Shown: positions 32,179 through 42,789 of the stretch, piece by piece
Layout of the letters: every line of letters starts with the position of its first letter
Position numbering within the stretch: position 1 is the first letter of the stretch
Source of the DNA: Acephala macrosclerotiorum
Taxonomy: Eukaryota > Ascomycota > Leotiomycetes > Helotiales > Mollisiaceae
Assembly (NCBI GenBank): GCA_014904845.1
Contig: MU119342.1
Span: 1-64,000, forward strand
Direction of reading: 5' to 3'
Length of the DNA: 64,000 nucleotides
Notes under the pieces: generated by a model
What the model saw: only the letters and a program-made list of their open reading frames with translations
What the model was told of the DNA's origin: nothing
Databases searched by the model: none
Position numbers and translations under genes: made by a program

Positions 32179-33184
32179 CAATTGGAAACTTTGAAGGTTA
32201 GGGTTAGGAAGCTGGCAAAGTTCAATAGGAGGATAGTCATCGCTATGCACGTAGCCTTCAATTCACCTCGTAAATAAACAATTTCATTTTCTTCAAGCCC
32301 CTACATTTCTTGTGACTATGTTATGATCATATCACCTGTCACTGATAGCAGCTATTGAGCGTTTGTTCTCTGTAGACTAGATGAATCACCCAAACTGAAA
32401 ACTTGGCTCAGCAGTACCGTGAAAAAGATGCTGTAGTTTCCAAAACGGCGCAGCAGAGGAGGGCTACGCTTCTGAGTGCCACTTTTGGAGGTCGGTTCAG
32501 TTGGAGAGGCATCAGATCAAGAGGGTGAGGTCAAGGGCATGTCTCCGGGGGTCATTCCTGGCTTCAGAAACGTACGGTGTTGTGGCAGACAAAGTCAACA
32601 AGGGATTGTAGTGTGGATGAGAAAGGTTCCAGAAATAGAGTGGTTCAGAGAGTGAGGTGGATGGCAAGGTCAAGAAACGGCTTATGCTTAGAGATCCAGA
32701 AATAGAGTGGTGTGGGAGACAAAGTCAAGAAATGGCTTATACTGCGAAGGACCCTTGGAGGTGTGGATGGCAGGGACAAAGAACGGCTTCGGCTTAGATC
32801 CAGACATAGAGTGGTGTGGTAGACAAGTCAAGAAACGGCTTCTGCTTAGACAGTGGTCTAGAAATAGAGCGGTGCGGGTGACAGGGTCAAGAAATGGCTT
32901 GTGCCAAGACAGAGATGTAGCAGACAGGGTCAAAAAATGGCTTATAGTGTGAGGGACAAGGCCCAGTAATAACTGTATCCATGCACAGTGTGGGAATGTC
33001 AAGAAATGGCTTATGATTGACATCTGGTGGGCAAGGTGAAGAAATAGATCACGATTCCTGAGAACTGAGGAACGCATTGCAGAGAACGTCAAAAACGGCG
33101 TCTTTATTTCAGTCACAAAAGAATCACAAAGCGCTTGCAACACCATTAATTGCTGTCTAGGAGAGATACACAACCACCATCACC
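32179..33184. other. One-kilobase spacer, second half a tandem array
   Basis: 32179-32640 contains no open frame worth reporting. From 32671 a degenerate array (listed separately) runs to within 100 bases of the MADS-like gene start. Confidence 0.6.
32671..33100. repeat. Degenerate tandem repeat, unit about 50 bp
   Basis: The core CAAGAAAYGGCTTNTG recurs at 32671, 32726, 32777, 32829, 32888, 32931, 33000 and (weakly) 33087, with intervals of 43-87 bp. A second phrase, AATAGAGTGGTGYGG, is interspersed. The array covers the promoter of the gene at 33185. Confidence 0.85.
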
Positions 33185-34360
33185 ATGCCATCACGCCGTT
33201 CTCAGATCAAAGCGACCGAAGAACGCGAGGAACGCAAAAAACGCCAAGAAAAATTCAGAAAGAGGACCAGGAGCCTCTTCAACAAGACCAGACTGCTGGC
33301 AAAAGACACAGATGCCTGGGTTGCCCTTGTCGTCCGTGATAGAGCTGGCCGCGTCCAGTCATTCAGGTCATCGGGCAGTCTTTATTGGCCTCCATCGATC
33401 CATGACCTGATGGTGAGTCGACACTTCCCGAGCCCCATCATCTTATCTACTAACCCATGCCGAAAGACGACACATCCTTCAGGTACCCATGAGTTTCTCG
33501 AGAAGCATGCCATCTCTGGTTGCTGGAAAGAGGTGGCCGAAGATGAAAGTGATACGGGCATGGCGGATGGTGATGCGGAGTCAGTCGACGAAGGTGTTCC
33601 GGCAATCAGCGTGATACCTGTTGAGAAGGAGGCTGCACCAGACAGCACCATAACGGTCGATCAGTGCCATGTGGGTGCGGACGTGGAGGACGGCGCAAAC
33701 GCGCCCAGGGACGAACCAGACGAGACTGTCGCTGAAAAGTCGGCGGTCGACCCGCTTGGGGAGTCGGATAATACACCACTACTCCAGGTCGAGGAGCTGG
33801 ATGGAACATTAGTCGATGCTGGGCAATTGCATGATGCAGCTATCGATGCAGCTGGAGAATCCGGGAACCCGAGAGTCGACTCACCTAGGAGGGATGCAGC
33901 CCTCAACTCTGGCACGCCGGACGACACCATATTCGGGTTTGGAGCGCCTGGCAATATGACAGTCGACGCCATTGAAGAATCGAATAACCCAACGACTGAC
34001 ATGGCAGCGGACTCGCACAACACGACAGCCCGCAAGCTTGGGGACTCGGACAATGTGCCAGACGTGCCTGGCGAGTCGATGGCGATGGACATGCTGGGCA
34101 CGGCAGAACCGGATCTGACAGCCTCGGAATTCGACATGATGGATTTAGATATCCCAGGAGCGAAAAGCAGGGCCCAACCGGATGTCAGGGAGGGCGATTC
34201 GATAGAAGCAGCTAACACTCTCTACACGATAAGCCAGTATCACAATCCTCCATCATCTGGAGGTCTCGGCAGTTGGCAGGTAGTGGACTGGCCGAAGATG
34301 GATCCAAAAGAACTGCTTCAGAGCTGGAACTGGGTGTTTCAGAATAGATATCACCAGTAA
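33185..34360 (+). CDS. MADS-box-like (SRF-type) protein with long acidic tail
   Basis: Exon 1 is 33185-33412 and exon 2 is 33467-34360. The 54-nt intron (GTGAGT...CTACTAAC...CGAAAG) is a multiple of three and open, so the unspliced frame also reads through. The spliced product is 373 residues. Residues 10-70 resemble a diverged MADS domain: EERKKRQEKFRKRTRSLFNK, then LAKDTDAWVALVVRDRAG and VQSFRSSG, corresponding to KRRxxLFKKxxEL, DAEVALIIF and the following strand. The usual N-terminal arm is replaced by a basic helix. Residues 105-340 are acidic, with loose Asp/Glu-Ser-Gly/Asn units. A DNA-binding role is plausible but unproved. No transposon features are seen. Confidence 0.7.
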   Translation: MPSRRSQIKATEEREERKKRQEKFRKRTRSLFNKTRLLAKDTDAWVALVVRDRAGRVQSFRSSGSLYWPPSIHDLMVSRHFPSPIILSTNPCRKTTHPSGTHEFLEKHAISGCWKEVAEDESDTGMADGDAESVDEGVPAISVIPVEKEAAPDSTITVDQCHVGADVEDGANAPRDEPDETVAEKSAVDPLGESDNTPLLQVEELDGTLVDAGQLHDAAIDAAGESGNPRVDSPRRDAALNSGTPDDTIFGFGAPGNMTVDAIEESNNPTTDMAADSHNTTARKLGDSDNVPDVPGESMAMDMLGTAEPDLTASEFDMMDLDIPGAKSRAQPDVREGDSIEAANTLYTISQYHNPPSSGGLGSWQVVDWPKMDPKELLQSWNWVFQNRYHQ

Positions 34361-34889
34361 GCGGTATAGCCGCGACACAGCCGCGCGTGTTGGTCTCCGG
34401 TAAATGCCATCTTTTCGGCGAAGGGTCGTTCGTTTGGAGGAAAGAGAAATTTCTTGGTAGATCGACTACCAGGGTTGCGCTACCTCTGCGTGAAAGGGTG
34501 TATCTGTCAGCGTTTGTATCGGCGTTCTACTAAGAATAACAAACTAGAACCTTTCCTGTCTTCCTATTTTTGCATCATCTGCTTCTATCCTCCTTATCGT
34601 TGTAATGTACAATTAAGTTCAACACTTGTGACGTCTGATTTAGAAATTCCCCACCCGCCTGCTGACGCGAGCCAAGGCGGAAGGCACGGGTGCCGGCACT
34701 GGCCACACCACCTCGTTTTAGAACCGACGTTGTTGAGTCGCAAGGCTGATGACATTCACCAACATCGCAACATCCCCATCCACACTCTCCCCCACGTCTT
34801 TCCCACGATTGAGGGCCCGGCAGTCGTAGAAGGCATATATTGGAAGTCCCGGAATCAGATCCAAAAGCTCAAGGTAACTCCCACACACC
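34361..34889. other. Intergenic spacer
   Basis: A plus-strand frame 34454-34930 has no domains. The part from 34748 to 34870 could be an upstream exon of the membrane-protein gene at 34890, but no convincing junction was found. Confidence 0.4.
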
Positions 34890-35390
34890 ATGAATCCATT
34901 CACATTACTGTATCTCCTCTACAGTGCTAAACTGAGCATTCAGGCCAGCATCTACTTCATCTGGCTTGTTGACTCATCCTCCCGAACGATCGCATTCATA
35001 GCCGCGGCCGTCGCAGTTCTCGCAGTATTTCCCCTCTTCCATGTAGTCGTCCACATCTTCTCGGCCAAGCCTCTGTCAAATCCGATCTTCATTGCATACC
35101 TCTGTTTCAGGTGCGACAGCTCTCTTCCAGCGCGGTTCGAATACTGATGCCCTCTTAGCTTCCTCCTCACAATCCTCTGGTACAAGCCTACACAAGATGG
35201 GGAGCAACGGGTTCTTCTATTCGCGGTGGTCACAGCCTTCGATCTTCTCGACCTCTTCATCTTCCTCTTCCAGCGACAAATCGGTCATTGGCACGACATT
35301 CTCACAGGAACAGGGCCATCTCATGGCGGAAACCCCCGACGACGCTTCAGTTGCACTTGTGGGCCGGGGCAACAAGCAGGCCCATCATAG
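34890..35390 (+). CDS. Small four-helix membrane protein (splice model tentative)
   Basis: Exon 1 is 34890-35110 and exon 2 is 35159-35390, joined by a 48-nt intron (GTGCGA...CTCTTAG) that keeps the frame, giving 150 residues. The spliced product has four hydrophobic segments (LLYLLYSAKLSIQASIYFIW, IAFIAAAVAVLAVFPLF, FIAYLCFSFLLTILW across the junction, and VLLFAVVTAFDLLDLFIFLF), which is unlikely by chance. However, another plus frame (35092-35625, Ser-rich, ending after a helical EIRRLQIMQELGYDINAIN segment) also stays open through exon 2, so the true C-terminus may be longer and use further introns. No family is recognised. Confidence 0.5.
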
Positions 35391-36028
35391 CGATCTTGGT
35401 GCTACACCGGAGCCCTCGCAGAATGAGATACGCCGACTTCAGATAATGCAGGAGCTGGGCTATGATATCAATGCTATCAATCGTTCTGGGAGGGCTGTCG
35501 GGGACTCGGTTGATTTTGACGCTCGCAGTGCTCGAGAGCAGTCCGGCATACAGGGCTCTGATGGTAGGGGGTTTTGGTCAAACGTTGGACGACCGCGAGG
35601 CTGGCGGGAGGTCTGCCGGCGCTAAGGTGACCACAAACCGGCCTGAAAGTGTCGAGTGGGATTCTGGAATGCTACAAACCTTGTGCGAGAGGGAGGTGGA
35701 GGAGGCGGAGGAAGCGGATTCGAACCTGCGTCCTCAACAAAGACAGATCTGGGCATGGGCGCTGGCTCTCGGTTTGAGAACCCTCCTTCGCCACAGACAC
35801 CCGCCACCGTCATCTTCAACGATACACACCCCGCCTCTAGACCCACCCTCGACAATGCCTCTCGACCACCGTCAGGGAGGATATTTGAACGAAATCAGAT
35901 CTGAGGTAGTGTTTTTCTGGTTCATTGTGTTCTATTGCGTTCTATCATTCTTTAATCGTTTCTGAATTTACAATCCAACTATCCAAAATAAAACGCCAAG
36001 TGACCCGTTCATATTGACCTCTATGACC

Positions 36029-36430
36029 TCAAAGACTCTGCTTTCCAGGCTTTGTCCAAAACGCCACTGGTGGTGGTACTCGTTCCAATAGCTGACGCGG
36101 AGCAAGTGATCTGTCTTTGGAGTCTTCGGCTGGAAGCTCTGCGCATGCAGGGTATGCCGGCGACACAGGAAGTTCCACTGCTGTACTCGCAAAAGACCGT
36201 TCACGTTGACATGTGCAATCATGGTGGTAGTGGTGGATCTCATAGATCGTGATTTCTGGATATGGAGGAGGATGCTCCTTCTGCTCTTTATCGATGCACC
36301 TTCGGCAGACACCTGGAGGTGGAGGAGGTTCCTCGGGAGGGTGTCTTGAGTGGTACGTGGACGACCTTGATCTGCCACAGGCGATACATCTGTATCTCGG
36401 CGAATTTGTGTTGCTCATGGACCTCCGCAT
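36029..36430 (-). CDS. Small Cys-pair protein, 133 aa
   Basis: The longest frame begins at a non-ATG codon. The likely start is MRRSMSNTNS at 36430, possibly after an upstream exon. It contains two Cys pairs, RYRCIACGRSRSSTYHSRHP and GVCRRC, separated by a Pro run, then a His-rich segment (YEIHHYHHDC). This pattern (CxxC, SxxYHxRHP, P-rich, CxxC) recurs in filamentous-fungal small proteins and suggests a zinc knuckle. Function is unknown. It is divergent from the patatin-like phospholipase gene, with about 290 bases between the starts. Confidence 0.6.
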   Translation of the reverse strand: MRRSMSNTNSPRYRCIACGRSRSSTYHSRHPPEEPPPPPGVCRRCIDKEQKEHPPPYPEITIYEIHHYHHDCTCQRERSFASTAVELPVSPAYPACAELPAEDSKDRSLAPRQLLERVPPPVAFWTKPGKQSL

Positions 36431-36718
36431 CTCGACCTTCTTGCTCCCCTGCCGGTGATAATTTTGACATTGCTTAGACGGTTTCCCTATAGTTGTTGCG
36501 ATAGGAACGAAGCCTATTATTATACATGAAAAGGTGAGTGCCATATTTGGCTTTGGTCCGCAAGTGGCTCCGCACATGACCCAGTCAACCAGCCCAAAAC
36601 GGCTGGAGCAAAGAACGAATAAAAGCCTCATCCCAAGGGTTACAACTGGGGTTTTTAAATTCACTCTTATTTTGTTTTAGTTTTGGTTTCTTTGTTTCGT
36701 TAGTCAATATTTTTCGAC

Positions 36719-39700
36719 ATGCGGTACTGCAAGCATACGCAGTGGCTTGGCTTAGCCGTGAACGATGGTGATGTTCTCCTTCAGAACACCGATAGACTCC
36801 AGACACTTCTGGAGGACCTTCCAGATCCAGATGAACAAAGCCCAAGTCTCTTTATATTTATTGGAAACAGATCTAAGGCGATGGCTATCAAAGAGTTGGC
36901 CAAGACCTTCTCTCCGCCACCGAGGTACGGCCGTGACTCGAGCCGCCAATCCCAGCATGATGATGAGTCAAGTTGGAGAGGCCAGACGAAGTTGAATGGT
37001 AGACGAGCGCACGGAGAGATACACCTCCATATCCACGCCCCAAGCACCTTCAGCAGTAGGCCCGTTCTACTTGCTGAGGGGGACCTGCCTAGCCTCGACA
37101 AGCCAAAAGTGCTGGCAGTCGAGAAGTGCCACGAGACGGCGAGCAGACCGCTGAACGCGAGGGCGCTGACCACTCCGACCCTGTCTGAATCTGCTGACAA
37201 GATCTACTTCAGGCTTCTCTCGCCCTTCACCGACGTCTTCTGCTTCTTCGCAGATGATGTCGGGAAGTTGCGGCCAATCGTGCAACGTTTGGCCCTCTGG
37301 CTAGACTTGGGTCAGCCCTCATCTCTTCCCAAATCCACGCGTCCCAAGGTCTTGATCGTGATCGAACGAGATGAGGACGTTTACGGCGATGATGAGTCGG
37401 CCTCGAGGGCCTTCAAGCAGATGTTGAGCGAGGAGACAACGATGGACGTCTCAGAGCAGTTCTCAGACATCCGAATTCTCAGCCTCGCAGCCCACAACAA
37501 GGACCTCTCCAACAAAGCTCGCCACCGAGAGCTGTTCGAACAGCTGCTGAACTTCTCTGATCAAGTACGAGAAGCCAGAGTCCGCACGCAGACGCTCTTC
37601 TCCGCTCACCACTTCGCCACCTTTTTCCAGTATGCCTTGACCCACGTAGCAGCAACTTCGGTAGAGCCCTTTAATTTCATATCCGCGTCACGAATCGAGA
37701 ATCCAGTAGCGAGCAACTTGCGGGACCATCTAGTAGACTTTCTTCACAATATCAAAACTCCGCCAAAGTTATTGCAGTTTGCGATCCCTATTATTGCCTC
37801 CAGCTTTCTGCTCGACAGCTACCCACCAGATAGGCATTGTAAGTTAGACATTATGCCCCAACATCGGCTGATATGTATACAGTCTTCAGCCCCCTAGAAG
37901 TCTTCAACACTCTCTACAAAGAGATTGGCCATCAAGTCGGCCGCACTGGGATTCTCGCCCACGAAGGGTCAGTCCACATGATTCTCCCATCCGGCTTTAT
38001 CAGATTACTAGAAGATCAGTTTGTGATGCAAGTGGAAGAGTTCTTTCGGCTCTCCGACACATCCAACGCTGCATGGCACCAGCGGAAGCTGTCTTTGTTT
38101 AAACGCGACTGGCTCACCATCCGATCTTCGAAGACATGTTTTGTGTGCATAAGGGGAAGGCCTCAATACCGCCTACCATGTGGACATATCATATGCGACA
38201 GCTGTGTTCGGACGTACGGGGACAAGAGTGACCTCTGGGATTTCGATATTCAACACTGCTTCCTTTGCACCCTCGAGACCCCAGGGGTCAAAATAAAATT
38301 CAGGCCACCCACGGCTACTGCCCGGCTCTTGAGTATCGATGGTGGTGGCGTAAGAGGAATCATTCCTTTGATTGTCTTGCAAGCTTTGGAGGAGCAGATT
38401 GGGCTGCCGTACCCAGTCCAGGGGAATTTCGATTTCGTATTTGGCACAAGTGCTGGTTAGTCACGCCATGGGATCAAGACGCCAGTGCTGACTTAGTTTG
38501 CAGGGGGGATTATCGCCCTCGCTTTAAGTTACGTTGGATTGTCGGTGGAAGACTGCATAGCCCTCTATGAACGAGTGGCCAAGCAGGCATTTGAACTACA
38601 CCTACTATCATATTTAGCAATACTAATCTCTTTATTTACTGATGGTATGTACACTGCTGGAAAGTTGGACGCGGCCCTACAAGACGTCTTTGGGAATGAC
38701 AAGAGCATCCTCGACTGCTCAAGCGCGACAGCTATGGGCACGAAGATCGGGATTGTCGCCTCTACGATGAAACCAGGACCATTCCTCTTCACGAATTACA
38801 ACGGGCTGGGAGATCGGGAAGACAAGAAATTTGAGCAGTACGGCGTCCTGCTGGGTGACGCACTGGTGTGGGAAATGTAAGGCGCCCGAATGTCCAAGCT
38901 GATCTTGACTAATTTGAATACAGTGCAAGATCTACATCTGCAGCTCCAGGGTGAGGCCGTTCCAGCCATCGGCGCTGTTGCTAACCTGCATAGGTTCTTC
39001 ACTCCCAAGAACATTGCCGGACTGGGGAAATTCCAAGACGGAGGCTTAACGCACAACAACCCTTACAAGCTTGCTTTGAAAGAAATAAAAGCATTATTAG
39101 CAAACGACCCCTTTGCTAAAAGGTCGACTTTGAAGGTCTCTCTCGGTACCGGCAAGACCCCCAACCATGATCCCGAGATGTATGGCTCGAGCTCTTGGTG
39201 GAGAGATCTGTGGTTCTTCCGACTCGTTCGAGCACTTTGGTCGTCTATTGATGGTCAAGAAAATGGCGATGCCATCCGTAGAAAGGAGGCACGCAAACGT
39301 GAAGATGAACTCGAAGCCGGAAAGAAGAGAAGGCAAGGGGAGTACTTCCGATTTAACGTAGAATTTCATAGCCGGCAGCCCAGGCTGGACGATTCAAGCA
39401 AGATGCCTGAAATGACGATCCTTGCGCAGGAGGCGATGCGCCACTCGACACAGTTGGAGCGGCTTGCGCATTGTATCATTGCAGAGCTCTTTGTGTTCGA
39501 GTTGGAGAGCGTCCCGAGAAAAGAGAACGGCCGATACTCATGCACCGGCTACATTCTCTGCCGCCATCGAGCCGGTGCTCCTGCGTTTGAGGCATTATTG
39601 GGAAGGTTAACGAAGTCATCAGCGAAGTTTCTCCTCCGAGGTCGCACACTTCCAGGGTCTATCCGAGATCGCTCATCCCTAGCAAGAGACGGGAACTTCA

Positions 39701-39900
39701 GGAAGAGAGTATGCTTTGATGTTACCAGTAAAGAGGACTTGGTTTCGCTTCAACTTCGGGAGAAAGGCTCCGAATCCTACAATATAAGCGGCTCTCCATT
39801 TTCAATTAACTGGTTGGTAGAGGCTCAAAGGCCGGACGGGGTGAAGAGAAAGCGAAAGGATAATGATGAGGGGTTACCAAAGAAGCGCCAGCGTTCGTGA
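36719..39900 (+). CDS. Patatin-like phospholipase with RING-like segment
   Basis: Exons 36719-37838, 37883-38455, 38504-38876, 38924-38950 (27 nt) and 38994-39900 are separated by introns of 43-48 nt. All frames agree, giving 999 residues. The catalytic elements of the patatin fold are complete: the oxyanion loop DGGGVRG (about 526-532), the nucleophile GTSAG (561-565) and the Asp in FQDGGLTHNNP (713-715). WEIARSTSAAPGFF crosses the microexon exactly as in other patatins. Residues 460-502 form a RING-like Cys/His cluster (CFVC, PCGHIICDSC, CFLC). The N-terminal 370 residues are unassigned and the C-terminus is basic (KRKRKDNDE, KKRQRS). Fungal patatins hydrolyse lipid acyl chains, some act in heterokaryon incompatibility, and the type is frequent Starship cargo. 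Confidence 0.9.
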
Positions 39901-40096
39901 GCAAAAGTTGTTTATAGAGTAGAAGAGACGCTATAGCATAGTTGAAACTGGTGTCTCAATACACATTCCACATCGTTCACATGAAGCAGTGTCATGTGCA
40001 CCCAACCACCGGAGTTGAGTCAAAGCTGCTCCCATATTGGATCCCTAGAATGACGTATATAGAGAATACAAGATCTACCTTCGTTATTGAGAAGCG

Positions 40097-40187
40097 ACAG
40101 TCACTTGCAAAATCGGCTTCGCCTCCTTTCGCTTAAAAGGATTCTGAGCACAGACTACCCCCTTTATTTTTGGCGCTGACACCTCGG
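40097..40187 (+). repeat. Dispersed repeat, copy A
   Basis: A roughly 90-bp sequence beginning ACAGTCACTTGCAAAATCGG and ending GCTGACACCTCGG. It matches copy B (41450-41537, opposite strand) and copy C (57514-57600, same strand) at about three quarters of positions, with the core GAGCACRGACYACC. Copies A and B face each other around a 1.26-kb segment containing an F-box-like gene. Confidence 0.8.
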
Positions 40188-40294
40188 CCAATAATGGCTG
40201 CCCACTCTTCAAATATGGCCATAAAAGGCTGATTTGTTTAACAGGTTATTGGAAGAAGCAATATTTGCGGGCAATGTTGTGATTTGAGAAGCTA

Positions 40295-40525
40295 ACGTCT
40301 GTCCCTAGGTGGCGAAAAACCCGGTGTGCCGAAACAACCAATGAGATCGCAAGGATCGCGGATTTTTCTTCACGTCTTCTTTTAACCAACCACAACAAAA
40401 AGTTTTTATATTTAAAGTTAGTAATAAGTTCATCACACTATTCCTATTAATATAGCGATTTGTGAACTTTGAAATTTGCCTAATCTTTTGTCACACTGGG
40501 TTTTTCGCTACCCAGGGACAGACAT
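40295..40525. mobile_element. Tc1/mariner-type MITE, 231 bp
   Basis: Terminal inverted repeats of about 40 bases: the left end reads ACGTCTGTCCCTAGGTGGCG and the right end, reverse complemented, ATGTCTGTCCCTGGGTAGCG. Both continue AAAAACCC and GTGTG. The element is flanked by TA on both sides (40293-40294 and 40526-40527), the target-site duplication expected of Tc1/mariner elements. The AT-rich interior has no coding potential. Confidence 0.9.
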
Positions 40526-40669
40526 TACTATTTTATCAATTATGTGATCTATCTAGCAATTACTTATAAGCAGAGTTACACACACTACTTATAGCGCGAT
40601 AACCTTATCTGAAATTGTATTAATCTGATCAGTTAACTCCTAGGACTACCATACTCATCAATATTCTGA

Positions 40670-41389
40670 TTAAACCCTTAAATTCTTCCATTTCCATCCT
40701 ATTACTTTATAGGAAGAACCTCTCTTATTATTGTCAAATTGATTTGTCCGGGTCTCCATTCCGGCCTTTTGGAAGAAGTGCTGTCGTAATGTTTTATTTG
40801 GAAGGTGCTCCCATGTCAGGCCAAGAATATCCGATACATCATCCTCCCTTAAGTTCTTCTTAATCCCAATAATATCTTTCGATTGTATATGTCGAACTGC
40901 GAAGCTATTATCGTTCCAGTATTGGTAAGCCGAATATTGGCTCCCCCCCTTGTGAGATACAAGCCGTCCTGGCTTAGAAACATCGGTGTAATGATAGTCA
41001 GAGGACCTAGCGTCCTTAACGTTAAGAGTGAGTTCGGTCTTGGGAAAGAACCACTCTCCAGGTGCTATATTCTGAGCCGTTGGGTGGAAACATTTTTGGA
41101 GAAGGTCCGCCTGGTTCGATGGGTCAGGTTTATGGTATTTTCCGCCGTCTCCATTATGCCCAAGTACTAGGACCAGATATTTCGGCTTTGTTTTGTCCAA
41201 ATCACACCCAATCAAAACAGGATAAAGCCCTTTATCGACCATAGACCAAAGCCAGGCTTTATTTGGAAAAATTGAATTCCAGAGCCGGCTGTGTTTGTCT
41301 TTAGGTGTTTCCCATAGTGATGGGATATAAGATTTAACTGTTAGCCAAAGCGCACCAGGAAGATGAGTAAGCGAAGAAACTGAAGCCAT
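40670..41389 (-). CDS. F-box-like protein, 239 aa
   Basis: An intronless frame from an ATG at 41389. The N-terminus (LTHLPGALWLTVKSYI, SRLWNSIFPNKAWLW, GLYPVLIGCDLD) follows the same order as the protein at 56312-57286 (FPPELWNEVAAYLP, AQIWSTLFRDESWTD, GLRPTLIGSGLQ), so the two are distant paralogues of an F-box-like family. The rest includes LVLVLGHNGDGGKYHKPDPS and WEHLPNKTLRQHF. No catalytic motif is seen. It sits between inverted copies A and B of the dispersed repeat and next to a MITE. Confidence 0.65.
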   Translation of the reverse strand: MASVSSLTHLPGALWLTVKSYIPSLWETPKDKHSRLWNSIFPNKAWLWSMVDKGLYPVLIGCDLDKTKPKYLVLVLGHNGDGGKYHKPDPSNQADLLQKCFHPTAQNIAPGEWFFPKTELTLNVKDARSSDYHYTDVSKPGRLVSHKGGSQYSAYQYWNDNSFAVRHIQSKDIIGIKKNLREDDVSDILGLTWEHLPNKTLRQHFFQKAGMETRTNQFDNNKRGSSYKVIGWKWKNLRV

Positions 41390-41926
41390 GTTGTGTATTC
41401 TTACTTATTTCGCAAGTCTTTCACCAAGTTATATATCTCTTACAATAAACGAGGTGTCAGCCGAAAGTGGCTGAGGTGGTCTGTGCTCACATTATTTTGA
41501 TGCAAAACAGGACGAAGCCGATTTTGCAAGTGACTGTACCATTCCTAAGCACACTGACCTTCAGTTCTCCTGTTTGTCCATCAAACGGCTGATTCCAATG
41601 ATTTATGCCTTCAACAATGCTAGAACCAACTTACTCTGCACAAAACTGACGTCAACTACACTGGGTCCAAAATTGGATCGTGCCAACTTACTCTGGGTAG
41701 GAACTAGCGTCCGCACCCCCGGTCCCAAGTCACATCAAAGCTTATTTCGACCACCTCATAGCGTCATTTTCGGCCCCATTATGGTAGATCAGATATGCCT
41801 ACCGTCGTAGGCGCCAAAACAGACCAACAAAAAAAACCTTCCTTACAAAACCTATCTATTCTTCCTCTAACAACTACTCAAATCGCTTCTGTATTGCCTT
41901 TCTAGGCCTATTCACAAGCCCTTAAC
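41390..41926. other. Intergenic region with dispersed repeat copy B
   Basis: Contains copy B of the dispersed repeat (listed separately). The remaining sequence has related short words (CCAAAATTGG, TTTTCGGCC) but no open frame with support. Confidence 0.6.
41450..41537 (-). repeat. Dispersed repeat, copy B
   Basis: Minus-strand reading begins ACAGTCACTTGCAAAATCGG and ends CGGCTGACACCTCG, matching copy A in reverse orientation. It lies 60 bases upstream of the F-box-like gene start (41389). Confidence 0.8.
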
Positions 41927-42230
41927 ATGGATCCTTCCGACATTCTCACCCTCCTCCCTCGCAAAGTGAAAAATCCCAAAAGCTCTAAGCCAAATTCAAA
42001 CCTTAAAACAAAAGCCAAGGGCGGGAGACTCACGCCACATCAGGTGAAAATACTGGTGGCTGTGCTTGCAGCAATTTTTGAGTGTATGTTGGTTGTCTTC
42101 GTAGGGGTTGCGGCATGGGAATATAGGAAAGGTGAGTTTGTGGATTGTTGAGCTTTTGTGTTTGTGGTTTGATGTTGGAATTTCAGGAGGGAGAGACGAG
42201 ATGTTGAGTTTGGGTAGGATTTGGAATTAG
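41927..42230 (+). CDS. Small single-pass membrane protein, 82 aa
   Basis: Exon 1 is 41927-42131 and exon 2 is 42187-42230, joined by a 55-nt intron (GTGAGT...ATTTCAG) in phase 1. The protein has a basic N-terminus (KVKNPKSSKPNS, KTKAKGGR), one hydrophobic segment (VKILVAVLAAIFECMLVVFV) and a short tail (WEYRKGGRDEM). The positive charge before the helix predicts a cytoplasmic N-terminus. Function is unknown. The consistent intron supports it despite its size. Confidence 0.6.
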
Positions 42231-42789
42231 GAGTGAAAACACTAATACGGTATTATGTTGAATAGCATCAAAACGGAGAGCCGAAACTAATACACCGATC
42301 AACATGAAATATGTCTTGAAAAGGGCTGGGCTGACTGCTGTTACATTTGGGATGAAACGGATTGGTTGGAAGGAGAAGGAGAATAAGGATGTTGAGAGGC
42401 TGAATCAAGGTATCGAGGATGGGCAGTAGGTGGGGGACGCGAGCCGCAACACTAGAACGGGATTTCGCATAAAAGCGGATCATTGATTTCTGCGATTCAA
42501 GTTTAGAAGAAGGGAAAATGACAAATAGGAAGCTGGCGAAATCACTGTTTTGTTGTGCATGGCAGGACTGTCCATCTTGACCTTCCTAGAATGTATCCAT
42601 CGACGTCCACACTTGTGCGAACAGTGTGCGCTTCAAAGAATAGCTTAAATTAAATCCCTAACTTAGTTGTCCCCTAACTTAACCCAAGTCCTCACGTTTA
42701 ATACTTGTTGGCAGCATTGGAATTTTGTCGTGGACGATCCTGAAGATTCTCCATTTCTACTTATGTTCAAGATCTCATCTAACCCATCC
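42231..42789. other. Intergenic spacer, nothing recognised
   Basis: Only short unsupported frames. The next gene is encoded on the opposite strand and ends at 42790. Confidence 0.55.

Larger units (their letters stand above)
39901..40669. other. Intergenic region holding a dispersed repeat and a MITE
   Basis: Contains dispersed-repeat copy A (40097-40187) and the mariner-type MITE (40295-40525), both listed separately. The remainder is AT-rich without open frames of note. Confidence 0.7.

Noticed and set aside
33661..34218. 185-codon minus-strand ORF opposite the MADS-like gene
   Set aside because: It is an antisense mirror of the acidic tail (Ser/Ala-rich), with no independent support.
35726..35745. 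tRNA B-box-like sequence (GGATTCGAACC) on the minus strand
   Set aside because: No A-box, anticodon stem or acceptor stem can be drawn around it. It lies inside a GC-rich coding-like stretch, so the match is by chance.
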